From contig JAAYUV010000022.1 of assembly GCA_012517475.1 (NCBI GenBank), positions 25,150 through 89,149 on the forward strand: a stretch of 64,000 nt of DNA. The letters run 5' to 3'. How positions within the stretch are numbered: position 1 is the stretch's first letter; the number at the start of each line of letters is the position of its first letter. The DNA comes from Peptococcaceae bacterium (GTDB taxonomy: Bacteria > Bacillota > Desulfitobacteriia > Desulfitobacteriales > Syntrophobotulaceae). Position numbers and translations under genes: made by a program. Below the pieces are notes generated by a model that did no database searches, was not told the origin of the DNA, and worked only from the letters and a program-made list of their open reading frames with translations. Below are positions 44,642-52,861 of the stretch, piece by piece.

Positions 44642-44835
44642 TCTTTGTCTAAATGGATTAGCTTCCATTCCTTTTCTCATATTGTTTGGTTTGAAGATGC
44701 CAGAAGTATCAGGCAAAATTTGATTTGGTCAAGGAATTGGGAATCAGGGGTTTCTTCTTCTGGGTATTACGAGGAGGATTCCCGCAAAACTGGCTTCTGC
44801 TGGAAGACAATTTTGCTGTTCGCAAAAGACTATAG
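44642..44835 (+). pseudogene. Relic of a GH18 (YaaH/SleL-type) spore peptidoglycan hydrolase, 3' end only, frameshifted
   Basis: Two adjoining frames together read like the C-terminus of LysM/GH18 spore hydrolases. Frame 1 (44642-44712) gives SHIVWFEDARSIRQ. After a shift near 44709-44712 a second frame gives AKFDLVKELGIRGFFFWVL and FPQNWLLLEDNFAVRK, ending at TAG 44835. The family has VWFEDARS followed by a strand and YWxLG...FPQNW. Restoring one base (ATC CAG GCA instead of ATC AGG CA) joins both frames. Only about 63 codons remain, right after the kinase stop. Confidence 0.7.
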
Positions 44836-44870
44836 AATTTGTTGAAAATACTTCTAAAAGAGGAACTAAA

Positions 44871-45239
44871 ATGGATTATCAGGGGCTAACCAAAAAAGAA
44901 CTGGGTGATCTTGGGGAAAGTCTGGCGGCTGACTATCTGGAAAAGGCCGGACTTCAAATCATTGCGCGCAATTATCGCTGTCCTAAAGGGGAGATTGATA
45001 TTATCGCCCGGGATGGGGAGCATCTTGTTTTTATCGAAGTCAGGACGAAAACCAGTGGAATAATGGGATATGCCGAAGAAAGCATTGACCGGAAAAAGAT
45101 GCAAAAAATAAGAGGCTCAGCCGCTTATTATGTTATGGAACGGGGTTACCTCCAGTGGCCTTCTCTCGGGATTGATTTACTGGCTATCTATCTGGAAAAG
45201 ACGAAATATACGGTAAATTGGATCAGAGGAATTGTGTAA
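44871..45239 (+). CDS. yraN: YraN family protein (UPF0102)
   Basis: 122-aa endonuclease-like fold protein. Motifs GDLGESLAADYLEKAGL, GEIDIIARDGEHLVFIEVRTK (Asp, Glu, Lys arrangement of PD-(D/E)xK enzymes) and the C-terminal YEE-like SIDRKKMQKI. The role is not established. GAGGAAC ribosome-binding site. Located before comM as in most Firmicutes. Confidence 0.93.
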   Translation: MDYQGLTKKELGDLGESLAADYLEKAGLQIIARNYRCPKGEIDIIARDGEHLVFIEVRTKTSGIMGYAEESIDRKKMQKIRGSAAYYVMERGYLQWPSLGIDLLAIYLEKTKYTVNWIRGIV

Positions 45240-45313
45240 AATATTATAAATAATGGAAATAAATAGGAGGAATAACTGGAAACAAGTCGAATTCTTTTCC
45301 TGAGGTGAAGAGA

Positions 45314-46852
45314 ATGTATGCAGCGGTCTGCGGGATGGCGGTCGAGGGGCTGAATGCTCAACTCGTGCGGGTTGAGGTGGATATCTCGAACGGACTTCCC
45401 GCTTTTGATATTGTAGGGCTCGCAAATACGGCGGTCAAAGAGGCAAAAGACAGAGTTCGGTCAGCGCTTAAGAACTCAGGTTTTCAATTCCCCTTACAGA
45501 GAATTACCGTTAACCTTGCACCCGCCGATCTTCGTAAAGATGGAACCGGTTTGGATTTGCCGATAGCCATCGGTATCCTTGCCGCAATGAAAGAGATTAA
45601 TGAAACATCGATTGACCGGTATGTATTCACGGGTGAACTTTCCCTGGAAGGAGTTTTGAGACCGGTCCCAGGGGTTTTAACCATGGCGGTAGGTCTTAAG
45701 AACATGATTGAAGAGGATTTTGTTTTGGTAGTTCCCCAAATCAATCTGGCTGAAGCCAGGCTTGTTTCGGGATTGGAAAGTGCCGGCGCAGCCACGTTGC
45801 AGGAGCTTGTTGCGATTCTTAACGGACAACAGCAATTTACAGCCCAGCCCAGTCCTAAGAAGGAAGAAAGCATAGATAAATCGGAGGTAGACTGGTCTGA
45901 TATTCAAGGGCAATTTCAGGCCAAAAGGGCATTGGAGATTGCTGCATCAGGCGGGCACAATCTGATTATGGTTGGCCCTCCCGGTTCGGGGAAAACATTG
46001 CTGGCGAGGGCTTTTGCAGGAATTCTGCCACCCCTTACGCCTGAGGAAAGTCTGGAAGTGACCCAGTTGCATAGCCTGGCAGGTCTTTTCCAGGAGGAAG
46101 GCAAGCTGATATCTGCCAGGCCTTTTCGCAGTCCCCATCATACATCGACCATAGCGGGTATTATCGGAGGGGGACAAAAGCTTCGTCCCGGAGAATTATC
46201 TTTGGCCAATCATGGGGTTCTTTTTCTGGACGAGTTACCGGAATTTTCAAGGGAAGTGTTGGAATCTCTACGCCAGCCTTTGGAAGACAGGAAACTGACG
46301 CTCATCCGTTTACGGGGCAGACTGGAATTTCCGGCCAGGGTGAGTGTAATAGGCACGATGAATCCCTGTCCGTGCGGATATTTGGGAGATACAGGCAGGC
46401 AGTGCAACTGTACCCCGCTTCAAATCAATTCTTACAGGCGGAAGGTATCGGGTCCCTTGTTGGATCGTTTCGATCTTCAAATCGAAGTTCCCCGTATGAG
46501 TTACGAGGAACTGAAAAAAAGGAAAGACCCGGAGAGGGAGAGCTCCGAGTCAGTCCGGGAACGGGTGCTTTTAGCGCGAGAAAAACAATGGAAGAGATTC
46601 GGCTCCTGTCGAACCAATGCCGAGATGAGCGGAAGGGAAACCAAAGAGATCTGCGCTTTGAACGCAGAGGGAGAAACCATTCTAAAGAAAGTATTTGAAA
46701 GAAACTTCTTAAGTGCGAGAGCCCATGACCGAATCTTAAGGGTAGCAAGGACGATAGCTGATATGGAAGATTCAGAGGAGATCCAAGTAGGGCATCTGGC
46801 AGAATCCCTCCAGTACAGGGCTTTGGATAAGGACGCTAATAGTTACTATTAG
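45314..46852 (+). CDS. comM: YifB/ComM family Mg chelatase-like AAA+ ATPase
   Basis: Hexameric helicase-like ATPase; ComM promotes branch migration during natural transformation in Vibrio and Haemophilus. 512 aa: N-terminal Lon-like domain, Walker A VGPPGSGKTLLARAF (about 220), FRSPHHTSTIAGIIGGG, Walker B GVLFLDELPEF, MNPCPCGYLGD (zinc-like Cys), and a C-terminal Mg-chelatase helical region. ATG 45314 is chosen (AGGTGAAG upstream); GTG 45305 is possible. Its stop is 18 nt from the convergent small gene. Confidence 0.94.
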   Translation: MYAAVCGMAVEGLNAQLVRVEVDISNGLPAFDIVGLANTAVKEAKDRVRSALKNSGFQFPLQRITVNLAPADLRKDGTGLDLPIAIGILAAMKEINETSIDRYVFTGELSLEGVLRPVPGVLTMAVGLKNMIEEDFVLVVPQINLAEARLVSGLESAGAATLQELVAILNGQQQFTAQPSPKKEESIDKSEVDWSDIQGQFQAKRALEIAASGGHNLIMVGPPGSGKTLLARAFAGILPPLTPEESLEVTQLHSLAGLFQEEGKLISARPFRSPHHTSTIAGIIGGGQKLRPGELSLANHGVLFLDELPEFSREVLESLRQPLEDRKLTLIRLRGRLEFPARVSVIGTMNPCPCGYLGDTGRQCNCTPLQINSYRRKVSGPLLDRFDLQIEVPRMSYEELKKRKDPERESSESVRERVLLAREKQWKRFGSCRTNAEMSGRETKEICALNAEGETILKKVFERNFLSARAHDRILRVARTIADMEDSEEIQVGHLAESLQYRALDKDANSYY

Positions 46853-46870
46853 CGATATTGAAGATTCAGG

Positions 46871-47071
46871 TTACTCCTCGTTTTTTCTGGAACGTAATGA
46901 ACCGATATCTCTTTCTGTAAGGGTATAACGGGACCTTTCAAAATTGAAATTTAAATCAAAAGATTTGAGTTTACCGTTGCGATCTTCAATGTTCTGAATG
47001 ATTTTCACAGTTGTTTCGCTTAAAAGCAAACATAAGTCTTCCTTCGAATAAGAATCTCTTTTGATGATCAT
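46871..47071 (-). CDS. Small protein of unknown function
   Basis: 66 aa, mixed charge, no cysteine cluster or membrane segment. I do not recognise it. ATG 47071 lies 6 nt after GGGGGG; ATG 47077 directly abuts that site. First of three small minus-strand genes downstream of comM (46871, 47167, 47629). Confidence 0.55.
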   Translation of the reverse strand: MIIKRDSYSKEDLCLLLSETTVKIIQNIEDRNGKLKSFDLNFNFERSRYTLTERDIGSLRSRKNEE

Positions 47072-47166
47072 ATGCATCCCCCCATACTATAATATTTTTA
47101 TCCATTTGATCTGTGAGAAATATTCTATTCCAATATTTCCATGGAATCGTTGGTATGAACAAGATT

Positions 47167-47388
47167 TTATTCCTTTTCCCATTCTTTAATATTCCTTGGT
47201 TTAGAGACATCCCTGCTTAATGAATCCCACTCATAAAACCCTGTAACATGCATGTAAACATCATCGGCCGCTGCCAATGGGGAAGGATAGGCTCCATAAC
47301 ACATTCCCTTAATAATTAGCAGGTATCTGTTATTTGAAGTGTCATATCGGATTTCCATTAAACCTACCGGGCTGTTATAAAAATACAT
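47167..47388 (-). CDS. Small protein of unknown function
   Basis: 73 aa, rich in Tyr and aromatic residues (MYFYNSPVGLMEIRYD, YLLIIKGMCYGAYPSPLAAADDVY). The composition and regular hydrophobic pattern look like a real folded protein. AGGTGA sits 7 nt before ATG 47388. I do not recognise the family. The upstream region 47389-47576 is AT-rich and holds the direct repeats listed separately. Confidence 0.6.
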   Translation of the reverse strand: MYFYNSPVGLMEIRYDTSNNRYLLIIKGMCYGAYPSPLAAADDVYMHVTGFYEWDSLSRDVSKPRNIKEWEKE

Positions 47389-47476
47389 TTATTATTCACC
47401 TGACTTTCCATAAAATAATATGAAATGAGTTTAAAGGATTATTCCCGTGCAAATTAGTTCCTTAGATTTTCATTGG

Positions 47477-47516
47477 ATAAAGGATATTAATAAATTGTAT
47501 AAAGAATATTAATAAA
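47477..47516. repeat. Two direct 18-nt AT-rich repeats
   Basis: ATAAAGGATATTAATAAA (47477-47494) and ATAAAGAATATTAATAAA (47499-47516), 22-nt period, one difference. They lie about 90-130 nt upstream of the small gene at 47388, in its likely promoter region. Confidence 0.6.
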
Positions 47517-47576
47517 ATGTTCTCTATTAAGACTGCAATTTCCTTTCAGAATATTCTAAAAATATAAAATGATTCC

Positions 47577-47608
47577 CCAAAAAAAACAGACCGCTTTGGA
47601 GCGGTCTG
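47577..47608 (-). terminator. Terminator of the zinc-ribbon gene (minus strand)
   Basis: Perfect 9-bp stem CAGACCGCT / AGCGGTCTG with loop CCAA, followed on the minus strand by ten T. Confidence 0.92.
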
Positions 47609-47628
47609 ATAAGTTCATAAGACACTGA

Positions 47629-48009
47629 TTATAAGTCGTAAAGGGGTACTTTCTGGTAAAAGTCTTTTCTTCGGCATATAGTAGCGCAATTCGGGCATTT
47701 AAATGATTCCGTAGCCCTATCGATAAGGTGCATCCTTACTAAGATATGGTTTACATCATAACACTTAGAACAGAAAGGCCCTTCAAATCGTCCGTTTTTT
47801 TCAATCCAATATGAATTAAATTCAAACTTAAGTTTTTCCTTTATTTTAAGCTGATCATGAAGTTCAGCATTTTCCTTTTTGATTTTTTCGATTTCCTGAA
47901 CCAGTTCAAATACTTCCATTTCAAGATCAACCATTTTTCCGTAGAGGTCTTTGTCTCCAGCTTCCTGGACCAAATGGGCAACATTTTTTGTGTCATCCAA
48001 TATACTCAT
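47629..48009 (-). CDS. Coiled-coil zinc-ribbon protein of unknown function
   Basis: 126 aa. The N-terminal half is helical with a heptad-rich coiled coil (about residues 25-65); the C-terminal half has CSKC (about 83-86) and CPNC (about 111-114), likely one zinc ribbon. ATG 48009 is used, with GGGGAAG about 9 nt upstream. Possible roles include nucleic-acid binding, but nothing in the sequence or neighbours fixes this. It has its own strong terminator. Confidence 0.7.
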   Translation of the reverse strand: MSILDDTKNVAHLVQEAGDKDLYGKMVDLEMEVFELVQEIEKIKKENAELHDQLKIKEKLKFEFNSYWIEKNGRFEGPFCSKCYDVNHILVRMHLIDRATESFKCPNCATICRRKDFYQKVPLYDL

Positions 48010-48183
48010 TAGAATCACTTCCCCAAGTTTTCTTTTCTCTTATTTTCTTAAAGTTAAAGAGTGTAAGGCTAATTTAGTAGTATTATTCTTCTTCAACTTA
48101 TTAAATAAACCATAGTCAGTTTTTTATGTAGTCATATAAATGATATAGAAACGTTTTTCTCCGGAGTAATGGATTAACAAGGA

Positions 48184-48207
48184 AAAACATGTAAATTTGC
48201 ATGTTTT
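48184..48207 (-). terminator. Terminator candidate after the MBL lipoprotein gene
   Basis: AAAACATG / CATGTTTT stem, with TTTTTCC on the minus-strand 3' side. Confidence 0.55.
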
Positions 48208-48266
48208 ATATTATTGCTTTTTTGATCAAAAAAATAAAACAATTTGACTGTGGGCAGGTTTAATGT

Positions 48267-49184
48267 TTATGGATTTTTATTTGTTATATAGGAAATGGTT
48301 GAGCCGTTGGAATTAACAATAATTGTCCCGTTCAAATCCGTTCTCAGGATATTGGCTTTGATCTTAGAGAGCTTATTCAGCGTCTCTTTGTGCGGATGTC
48401 CGTAGTCATTATCTTTCCCGACCATAATTACGGCATATTGCGGCTTAACCTTATTGAGAAAGTCTTGAGAAGAAGAGGAAGTACTCCCATGATGGCCAAC
48501 CTTAAGAACCGTAGAAGACAGATTGCTTCCCGAGGATATCATTTCAGTTTCCGATTCATGACCGGCATCACCTGTAAACAAAAACGAAGTATTTCCAAAA
48601 GCGATACGGATTACAACACTGAAATCGTTTAAATCCTCATAGCTTCTTCCCACTGGGGCGAGAACAGATACAGTTAATTCTTTACCCAGATCCAAGTTCA
48701 CACCGGATTTTGCCGCAGTGATCTTGAGACCTTTGTTTTGAACAGCGGTTAAAACATCAGTAAAGGTACGCGTAGTTTGTGTTTTGTCAGGCATAACTAC
48801 CTGACCGATATCGAAGTTCTTAATTACGGTATCCAGCCCTCCGATGTGATCCTCGTGCGGGTGGGTACCCACAACAATATCCAATTTGGATATCCCTTGG
48901 TTTTTTATATAATTGACAATCGTTTTATCGTCATTATTATTTCCGGCATCTATAAGCATGTTTTTACCGGAGGGAGCTTGGATAAGGATGCTGTCTGCCT
49001 GGCCGACATCAATAAAATGGACCTTTAGGACCGGCGAATTGTCCTGCTGCTGGGCAGATTGAGCAGATTGAGCAGTAGTAGGAATAGTTCCGTTAACGTT
49101 CGGAGCGCACGAAATGACCGATGTAATGAAAACAAAACAAAGCAGAATCAAAAAATACCGATGTTTTCTTTTGGTTAAACCCAT
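48267..49184 (-). CDS. Secreted ComEC/Rec2-type metallo-beta-lactamase-fold lipoprotein
   Basis: 305 aa. Lipoprotein-type signal peptide (hydrophobic 10-26, lipobox-like SVISC with Cys 27), a Ser/Ala/Gln-rich linker with AQSAQSAQ, then the MBL-fold domain: VHFIDVGQADSILI, GTHPHEDHIGG (metal ligands), FLFTGDAG, VLKVGHHGS and YGHPH. Related to the extracellular nuclease-like domain of ComEC but without the channel. Likely an extracellular hydrolase of nucleic acids or phosphodiesters; the substrate is not determinable here. Confidence 0.88.
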   Translation of the reverse strand: MGLTKRKHRYFLILLCFVFITSVISCAPNVNGTIPTTAQSAQSAQQQDNSPVLKVHFIDVGQADSILIQAPSGKNMLIDAGNNNDDKTIVNYIKNQGISKLDIVVGTHPHEDHIGGLDTVIKNFDIGQVVMPDKTQTTRTFTDVLTAVQNKGLKITAAKSGVNLDLGKELTVSVLAPVGRSYEDLNDFSVVIRIAFGNTSFLFTGDAGHESETEMISSGSNLSSTVLKVGHHGSTSSSSQDFLNKVKPQYAVIMVGKDNDYGHPHKETLNKLSKIKANILRTDLNGTIIVNSNGSTISYITNKNP

Positions 49185-49268
49185 TTTATCTCTCCCGGTG
49201 GATTATACCTGATACCTGAATATTACCATATTATAGCTGGTGAAAGAGAAGTTTTTATAGATTTCTTT

Positions 49269-49297
49269 AAAAAGATTGAAATTTTCGAAATCTTTTT
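49269..49297. terminator. Weak bidirectional terminator candidate
   Basis: AAAAAGATT / AATCTTTTT (9 bp) in the 266-nt gap 49185-49450 between the MBL lipoprotein gene and the M15 peptidase gene. Otherwise AT-rich with no recognisable feature. Confidence 0.4.
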
Positions 49298-49450
49298 AGT
49301 CTTCTGGATGGTTTGCAAATGCAAATAATGAAATATATTATATGCAAGTTTACTTATTATGTATTTTCAAAGTCTCCTTTTAGTTCTATGAACATCTTTT
49401 CATATATTGAAACATAATTATTGACGGGCTTGTATAATAAAATAAGTATT

Positions 49451-50398
49451 TCAGATTTTTTCCTCCAGCAGCCAAATGTACTTCCAGGCTTCTTTATTAT
49501 CCTGCAGACCGTCATACCAGGGCAGCCCTGAAACGGGTTCCTTAGAAAAATAACGGGCCTTCAGGAGTAGTTCCGGCCGGTATTCGAAATGCATAATATC
49601 AAAATTACCCCATTTGCCTCCCCAGACGAAACCGTATTTCTCGAAAATACGGACGATTTCCCTTGGATAAGCATTCAGTCTCTTTTGCCCTTGTTCCCGG
49701 GTAGACCATCTCCAGTAATCGTATTTATTATCATGCAGATCTATGGCAATCCCATAGGCATGGGAACTTAAACGGTTGGTTCCCCCGATGATCCGATAAT
49801 TGAAAGCGCCGCTGCTGGGAAACGCTGCGGAATAGATCTTATGATTTTGTCTTGCTAAGGGAAGGAGTTCTTTCATTACGGCCCGGAGAGATTCCGATGC
49901 TTTATTGTTATTGTTAAACTCTACAAATTTATAGCCAATGCTTACTTTCACTAAGTTAGACAGGATTTGTCCCTTATTCATTCCGTATACTTCATTCAGG
50001 AGCGGGTAAACCCTTGCACACCCGGGATTAAAGTGATTGGGGAGGAGTTCCCGGATATCCGAAAGAGGATAAATCTGGTCCATCATGTCCTGCAGGTCTG
50101 GATTTCCCGATTTTTGCCAGGAGTTCTTCTTCTTTTTATCATCATAGAGTATTTTTTTACCGGACTTCATGATAAGGTATACTTTACCTTCAGGAGTTTT
50201 TTCCACTCCATTTGTATATTCGGGGTAGGCCAGCATCAGGCAGAGAAGGTCTCTTTTCATTACAGCTTGGTAAACGGGGTCCTGATCTGAAAACACAGAC
50301 TGGTTGTAACTGTTATTGACCCGATTCCAGAGGAAGAAACCTCCCCCCAGGACGAGGAATGTTAGGCCAAAGATCAAAATCATTTTTCTTATTTTCAC
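49451..50398 (-). CDS. Membrane-anchored M15 family peptidase (VanY/CwlK-like)
   Basis: 315 aa with one N-terminal TM anchor (about 6-25). The C-terminal catalytic domain has SSHAYGIAIDLH (zinc-binding His and Asp) and WGGKWGNFDIMHFEY (second His), the signature of D,D- or L,D-carboxypeptidases of family M15. The middle part is long (about 170 residues) and not assigned. GTG 50398 or ATG 50383 may be the start. The position next to a ger operon suggests a cell-wall or spore-cortex role. Confidence 0.83.
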   Translation of the reverse strand: MKIRKMILIFGLTFLVLGGGFFLWNRVNNSYNQSVFSDQDPVYQAVMKRDLLCLMLAYPEYTNGVEKTPEGKVYLIMKSGKKILYDDKKKKNSWQKSGNPDLQDMMDQIYPLSDIRELLPNHFNPGCARVYPLLNEVYGMNKGQILSNLVKVSIGYKFVEFNNNNKASESLRAVMKELLPLARQNHKIYSAAFPSSGAFNYRIIGGTNRLSSHAYGIAIDLHDNKYDYWRWSTREQGQKRLNAYPREIVRIFEKYGFVWGGKWGNFDIMHFEYRPELLLKARYFSKEPVSGLPWYDGLQDNKEAWKYIWLLEEKI

Positions 50399-50564
50399 TC
50401 TTCATTTCATCCCCTCCGCAATAACTTGGACCTGAATGAATAAAGCTGATTGTTGACGTGATGCGAAATCCATAACATTAAATGATATGAAAAAATAACA
50501 GTGTAAATGCACTTTCCTGCAAAACAATCCAAAAAGCTTTATGAAACTTGCCTGTAATAGGTTG

Positions 50565-51665
50565 TTAACGGCTGGTTTGTTCCGAAAGCAGTTGTTTTAT
50601 AAAGTAGATGGCCGCCAGTAAAGCTGGAATTACAAAAAGCACCGCAAAACTCACTTTTAGGATAATCTTGGTTGAAATAAATGTAACCATGTCAATCGAA
50701 TTGAGTGCGGGGATAAAAAATAGCCCGAAAATGCAAAGTGCAAAAGGAATAATAAATTTATGATGGGATTTTGCGCCGGTAATTTGCTGCATTCCTTTTG
50801 CTGCAAAATAAGTATAAACGGAAAACTTAAATAAAGAATCCATTAACCAGCCCAACAGGACGACAGGCTCAATATGCTCGATAAAATCAAAGACTTCAAT
50901 TTCCCTGACAAAGAGGTAGAATGGATAATTGAGATGCTTAACCTGCTCTACTCCGAATACCATAAGGGGGCACAAGCTAATAATGACAAACAAAAGTGTG
51001 CTCATTACAAGCGCAATAAAAAAGGTTTTTTCAATAAACTTTTCTTTCATATCGGGGGCCATGAAAAAAAGAATTAAACCGTCCTGAAAATAAAGGGCAA
51101 AAGACAGACTTCCCTGGTGCAATTGCAGGAGGGTCGAATCTTTAAATATTGGAACAAGCACTTTAAAATCATATATAGGGATTCCCAGCACCATAGTAAG
51201 GAGGAATAAAGCCAGAACAACCGGAATAATGATTTGCCCGGTTCTGGCAATATTGACGATCCCCTGATAGGCGGCAAAGACGGAGGGGATAAAGAGAAAA
51301 ATCAGGTGGATATACTTAGGGGTTTCCGGTAAAAGAGCTGAACCGATAAATAAAGTCAGATTGATTGAAAGCAATAATGGGAGCAATAAGAGATATCCCA
51401 GATATAACACGCTAATCAATTTACTGGCTATTTTTCCGGTAATCTGTTCCGGATATTCCCAAAGGGAACGATTCGGAAATTTTCTGCTGAGAATAAGAAG
51501 TGGGGAAAAAAGAATTGCTGCATATAACATAGAACCCAACTGCGCAATCCAGATATCCTGGTTGGCAGGGGGGGTAGTGGTTGAAAGAGAGAGGAAATAG
51601 ATAGTAAATCGTAGGGCAATAATCAATAATATGACTTGGGTATTGGTGATTTTTTCTGATTGCAT
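50565..51665 (-). CDS. Spore germination permease, GerAB/GerKB family
   Basis: 366-aa polytopic membrane protein with about ten hydrophobic segments, APC-superfamily like. In germinant receptors the B subunit binds the small-molecule germinant. Stretches such as ITNTQVILLIIALRF, PPANQDIWIAQLGSMLYA and DFIEHIEPVVLLGWLMDSLFKF are typical. Third gene of an A-C-B operon, 2 nt after the C subunit. No nearby D subunit was seen. Confidence 0.93.
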   Translation of the reverse strand: MQSEKITNTQVILLIIALRFTIYFLSLSTTTPPANQDIWIAQLGSMLYAAILFSPLLILSRKFPNRSLWEYPEQITGKIASKLISVLYLGYLLLLPLLLSINLTLFIGSALLPETPKYIHLIFLFIPSVFAAYQGIVNIARTGQIIIPVVLALFLLTMVLGIPIYDFKVLVPIFKDSTLLQLHQGSLSFALYFQDGLILFFMAPDMKEKFIEKTFFIALVMSTLLFVIISLCPLMVFGVEQVKHLNYPFYLFVREIEVFDFIEHIEPVVLLGWLMDSLFKFSVYTYFAAKGMQQITGAKSHHKFIIPFALCIFGLFFIPALNSIDMVTFISTKIILKVSFAVLFVIPALLAAIYFIKQLLSEQTSR

Positions 51666-51667
51666 AA

Positions 51668-52855
51668 TTATTTTCCCATCTTTGTTTTAGTAGGCAGCCG
51701 AAATAAACCTGTTCTGGAAATATTTACTTTCACTTCCACCTGGATATTAGACTCTGAAAAAGTCCCATCCCAGTTATCTTTCATCTTCTTCCACTGATCC
51801 GGGTATTTTCTGTGCACAACCAGACCGAAGCCAAAGATATCCAAACCGTATTCTTTTTGTGCTTTTTCAATCACATTTTGGACTTGCTTCTTAACAACCT
51901 CTTCTGCGGATTTTTCCAGTTGTTTCATAACCATCAGGTCACTGATATCTTCAGATGACTGGTCTTCCCCCAGCATTCCGTTAACGGTAATGATCACATG
52001 TAAAAGAGGGCTTTTATCCTGTATAGAGACATCCATTTTGCTCTTGGCTTTGATGATTTCAACAGAATCATATTTGTTTTCTTCCGTACTGGGAGTCACT
52101 ATAATACCGCTCTTGACCTTTCCTTTGATGAAATTAAGTGCCCTTGTTTCCAGACCGTCAAGATAACCAACCATTTTATCTTTCTTAAAAACCGCTGTCC
52201 CTTCCAGGAGAGTTTCCGAGTTCTTTTTTTCCACTGGCTTAGCCTTCTTTTCAATTTGGGCAACTCCTAAAGTTGGCTGTATTCCGTCACTGTAGTATTC
52301 CTCTATAAAATCATAAATTCTTTTGGCTACGGATTTAGAGCTGGCGCTGTTGGCCCTGATGAGATCAGTGAGATACTGGGAAGGCACATCATCTACCCCG
52401 CCGCTGATACCTAAAATGCCCGAAGCTTCAGTATCCTTTGCAATAAGGATATAGTCACTTTCCCTGCCTTCATGGTCCCTGCACCAGAGATCTAAGATCT
52501 CTGCTATTCCCTTTTTGGCTGTGGTTTCACTGATAATGAAGATTCTGCAAGTGGACAGGAATATCTTGCGGTCAAATTTATTTGTGGCATTGCGAACTGC
52601 ATCAAAAAAACTATCCCCCCTTGTCTGAACAATGACATAGGGTTCTTTTGCTGCTGTTCCGCCGCCGGTGAGCCGCCTGGGCTTCGTCACTTCCATTGTA
52701 ACGACGGTTTGATTGTCCACGTGATCGACTGCAATAACCCCTAACAACCCGAGTTTATCCACTTCCCTGCGGTTTACACATCCGGAAGAGTTCGCCAGGA
52801 GGAAGAAAATAACAATGAATATAATCCTGTTTCTTGCAGACATGATTGCTTTCAT
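51668..52855 (-). CDS. Spore germination lipoprotein, GerAC family
   Basis: 395 aa with a lipoprotein signal (hydrophobic segment, lipobox NSSGC, Cys 26), followed by the conserved NRREVDKLGLLGVIAVD and TVTMEVTKPRR-like start of the mature protein. C subunit of a Ger-type germinant receptor, attached to the outer face of the inner spore membrane. Overlaps none of its neighbours but is spaced by 6 and 2 nt in the operon. Confidence 0.93.
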   Translation of the reverse strand: MKAIMSARNRIIFIVIFFLLANSSGCVNRREVDKLGLLGVIAVDHVDNQTVVTMEVTKPRRLTGGGTAAKEPYVIVQTRGDSFFDAVRNATNKFDRKIFLSTCRIFIISETTAKKGIAEILDLWCRDHEGRESDYILIAKDTEASGILGISGGVDDVPSQYLTDLIRANSASSKSVAKRIYDFIEEYYSDGIQPTLGVAQIEKKAKPVEKKNSETLLEGTAVFKKDKMVGYLDGLETRALNFIKGKVKSGIIVTPSTEENKYDSVEIIKAKSKMDVSIQDKSPLLHVIITVNGMLGEDQSSEDISDLMVMKQLEKSAEEVVKKQVQNVIEKAQKEYGLDIFGFGLVVHRKYPDQWKKMKDNWDGTFSESNIQVEVKVNISRTGLFRLPTKTKMGK

Positions 52856-52861
52856 AACGGA

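Noticed and set aside
46986..47210. 74-aa minus-strand ORF between the two small unknown genes
   Set aside because: Overlaps both neighbours in another frame and lacks a ribosome-binding site; the neighbours are better supported.
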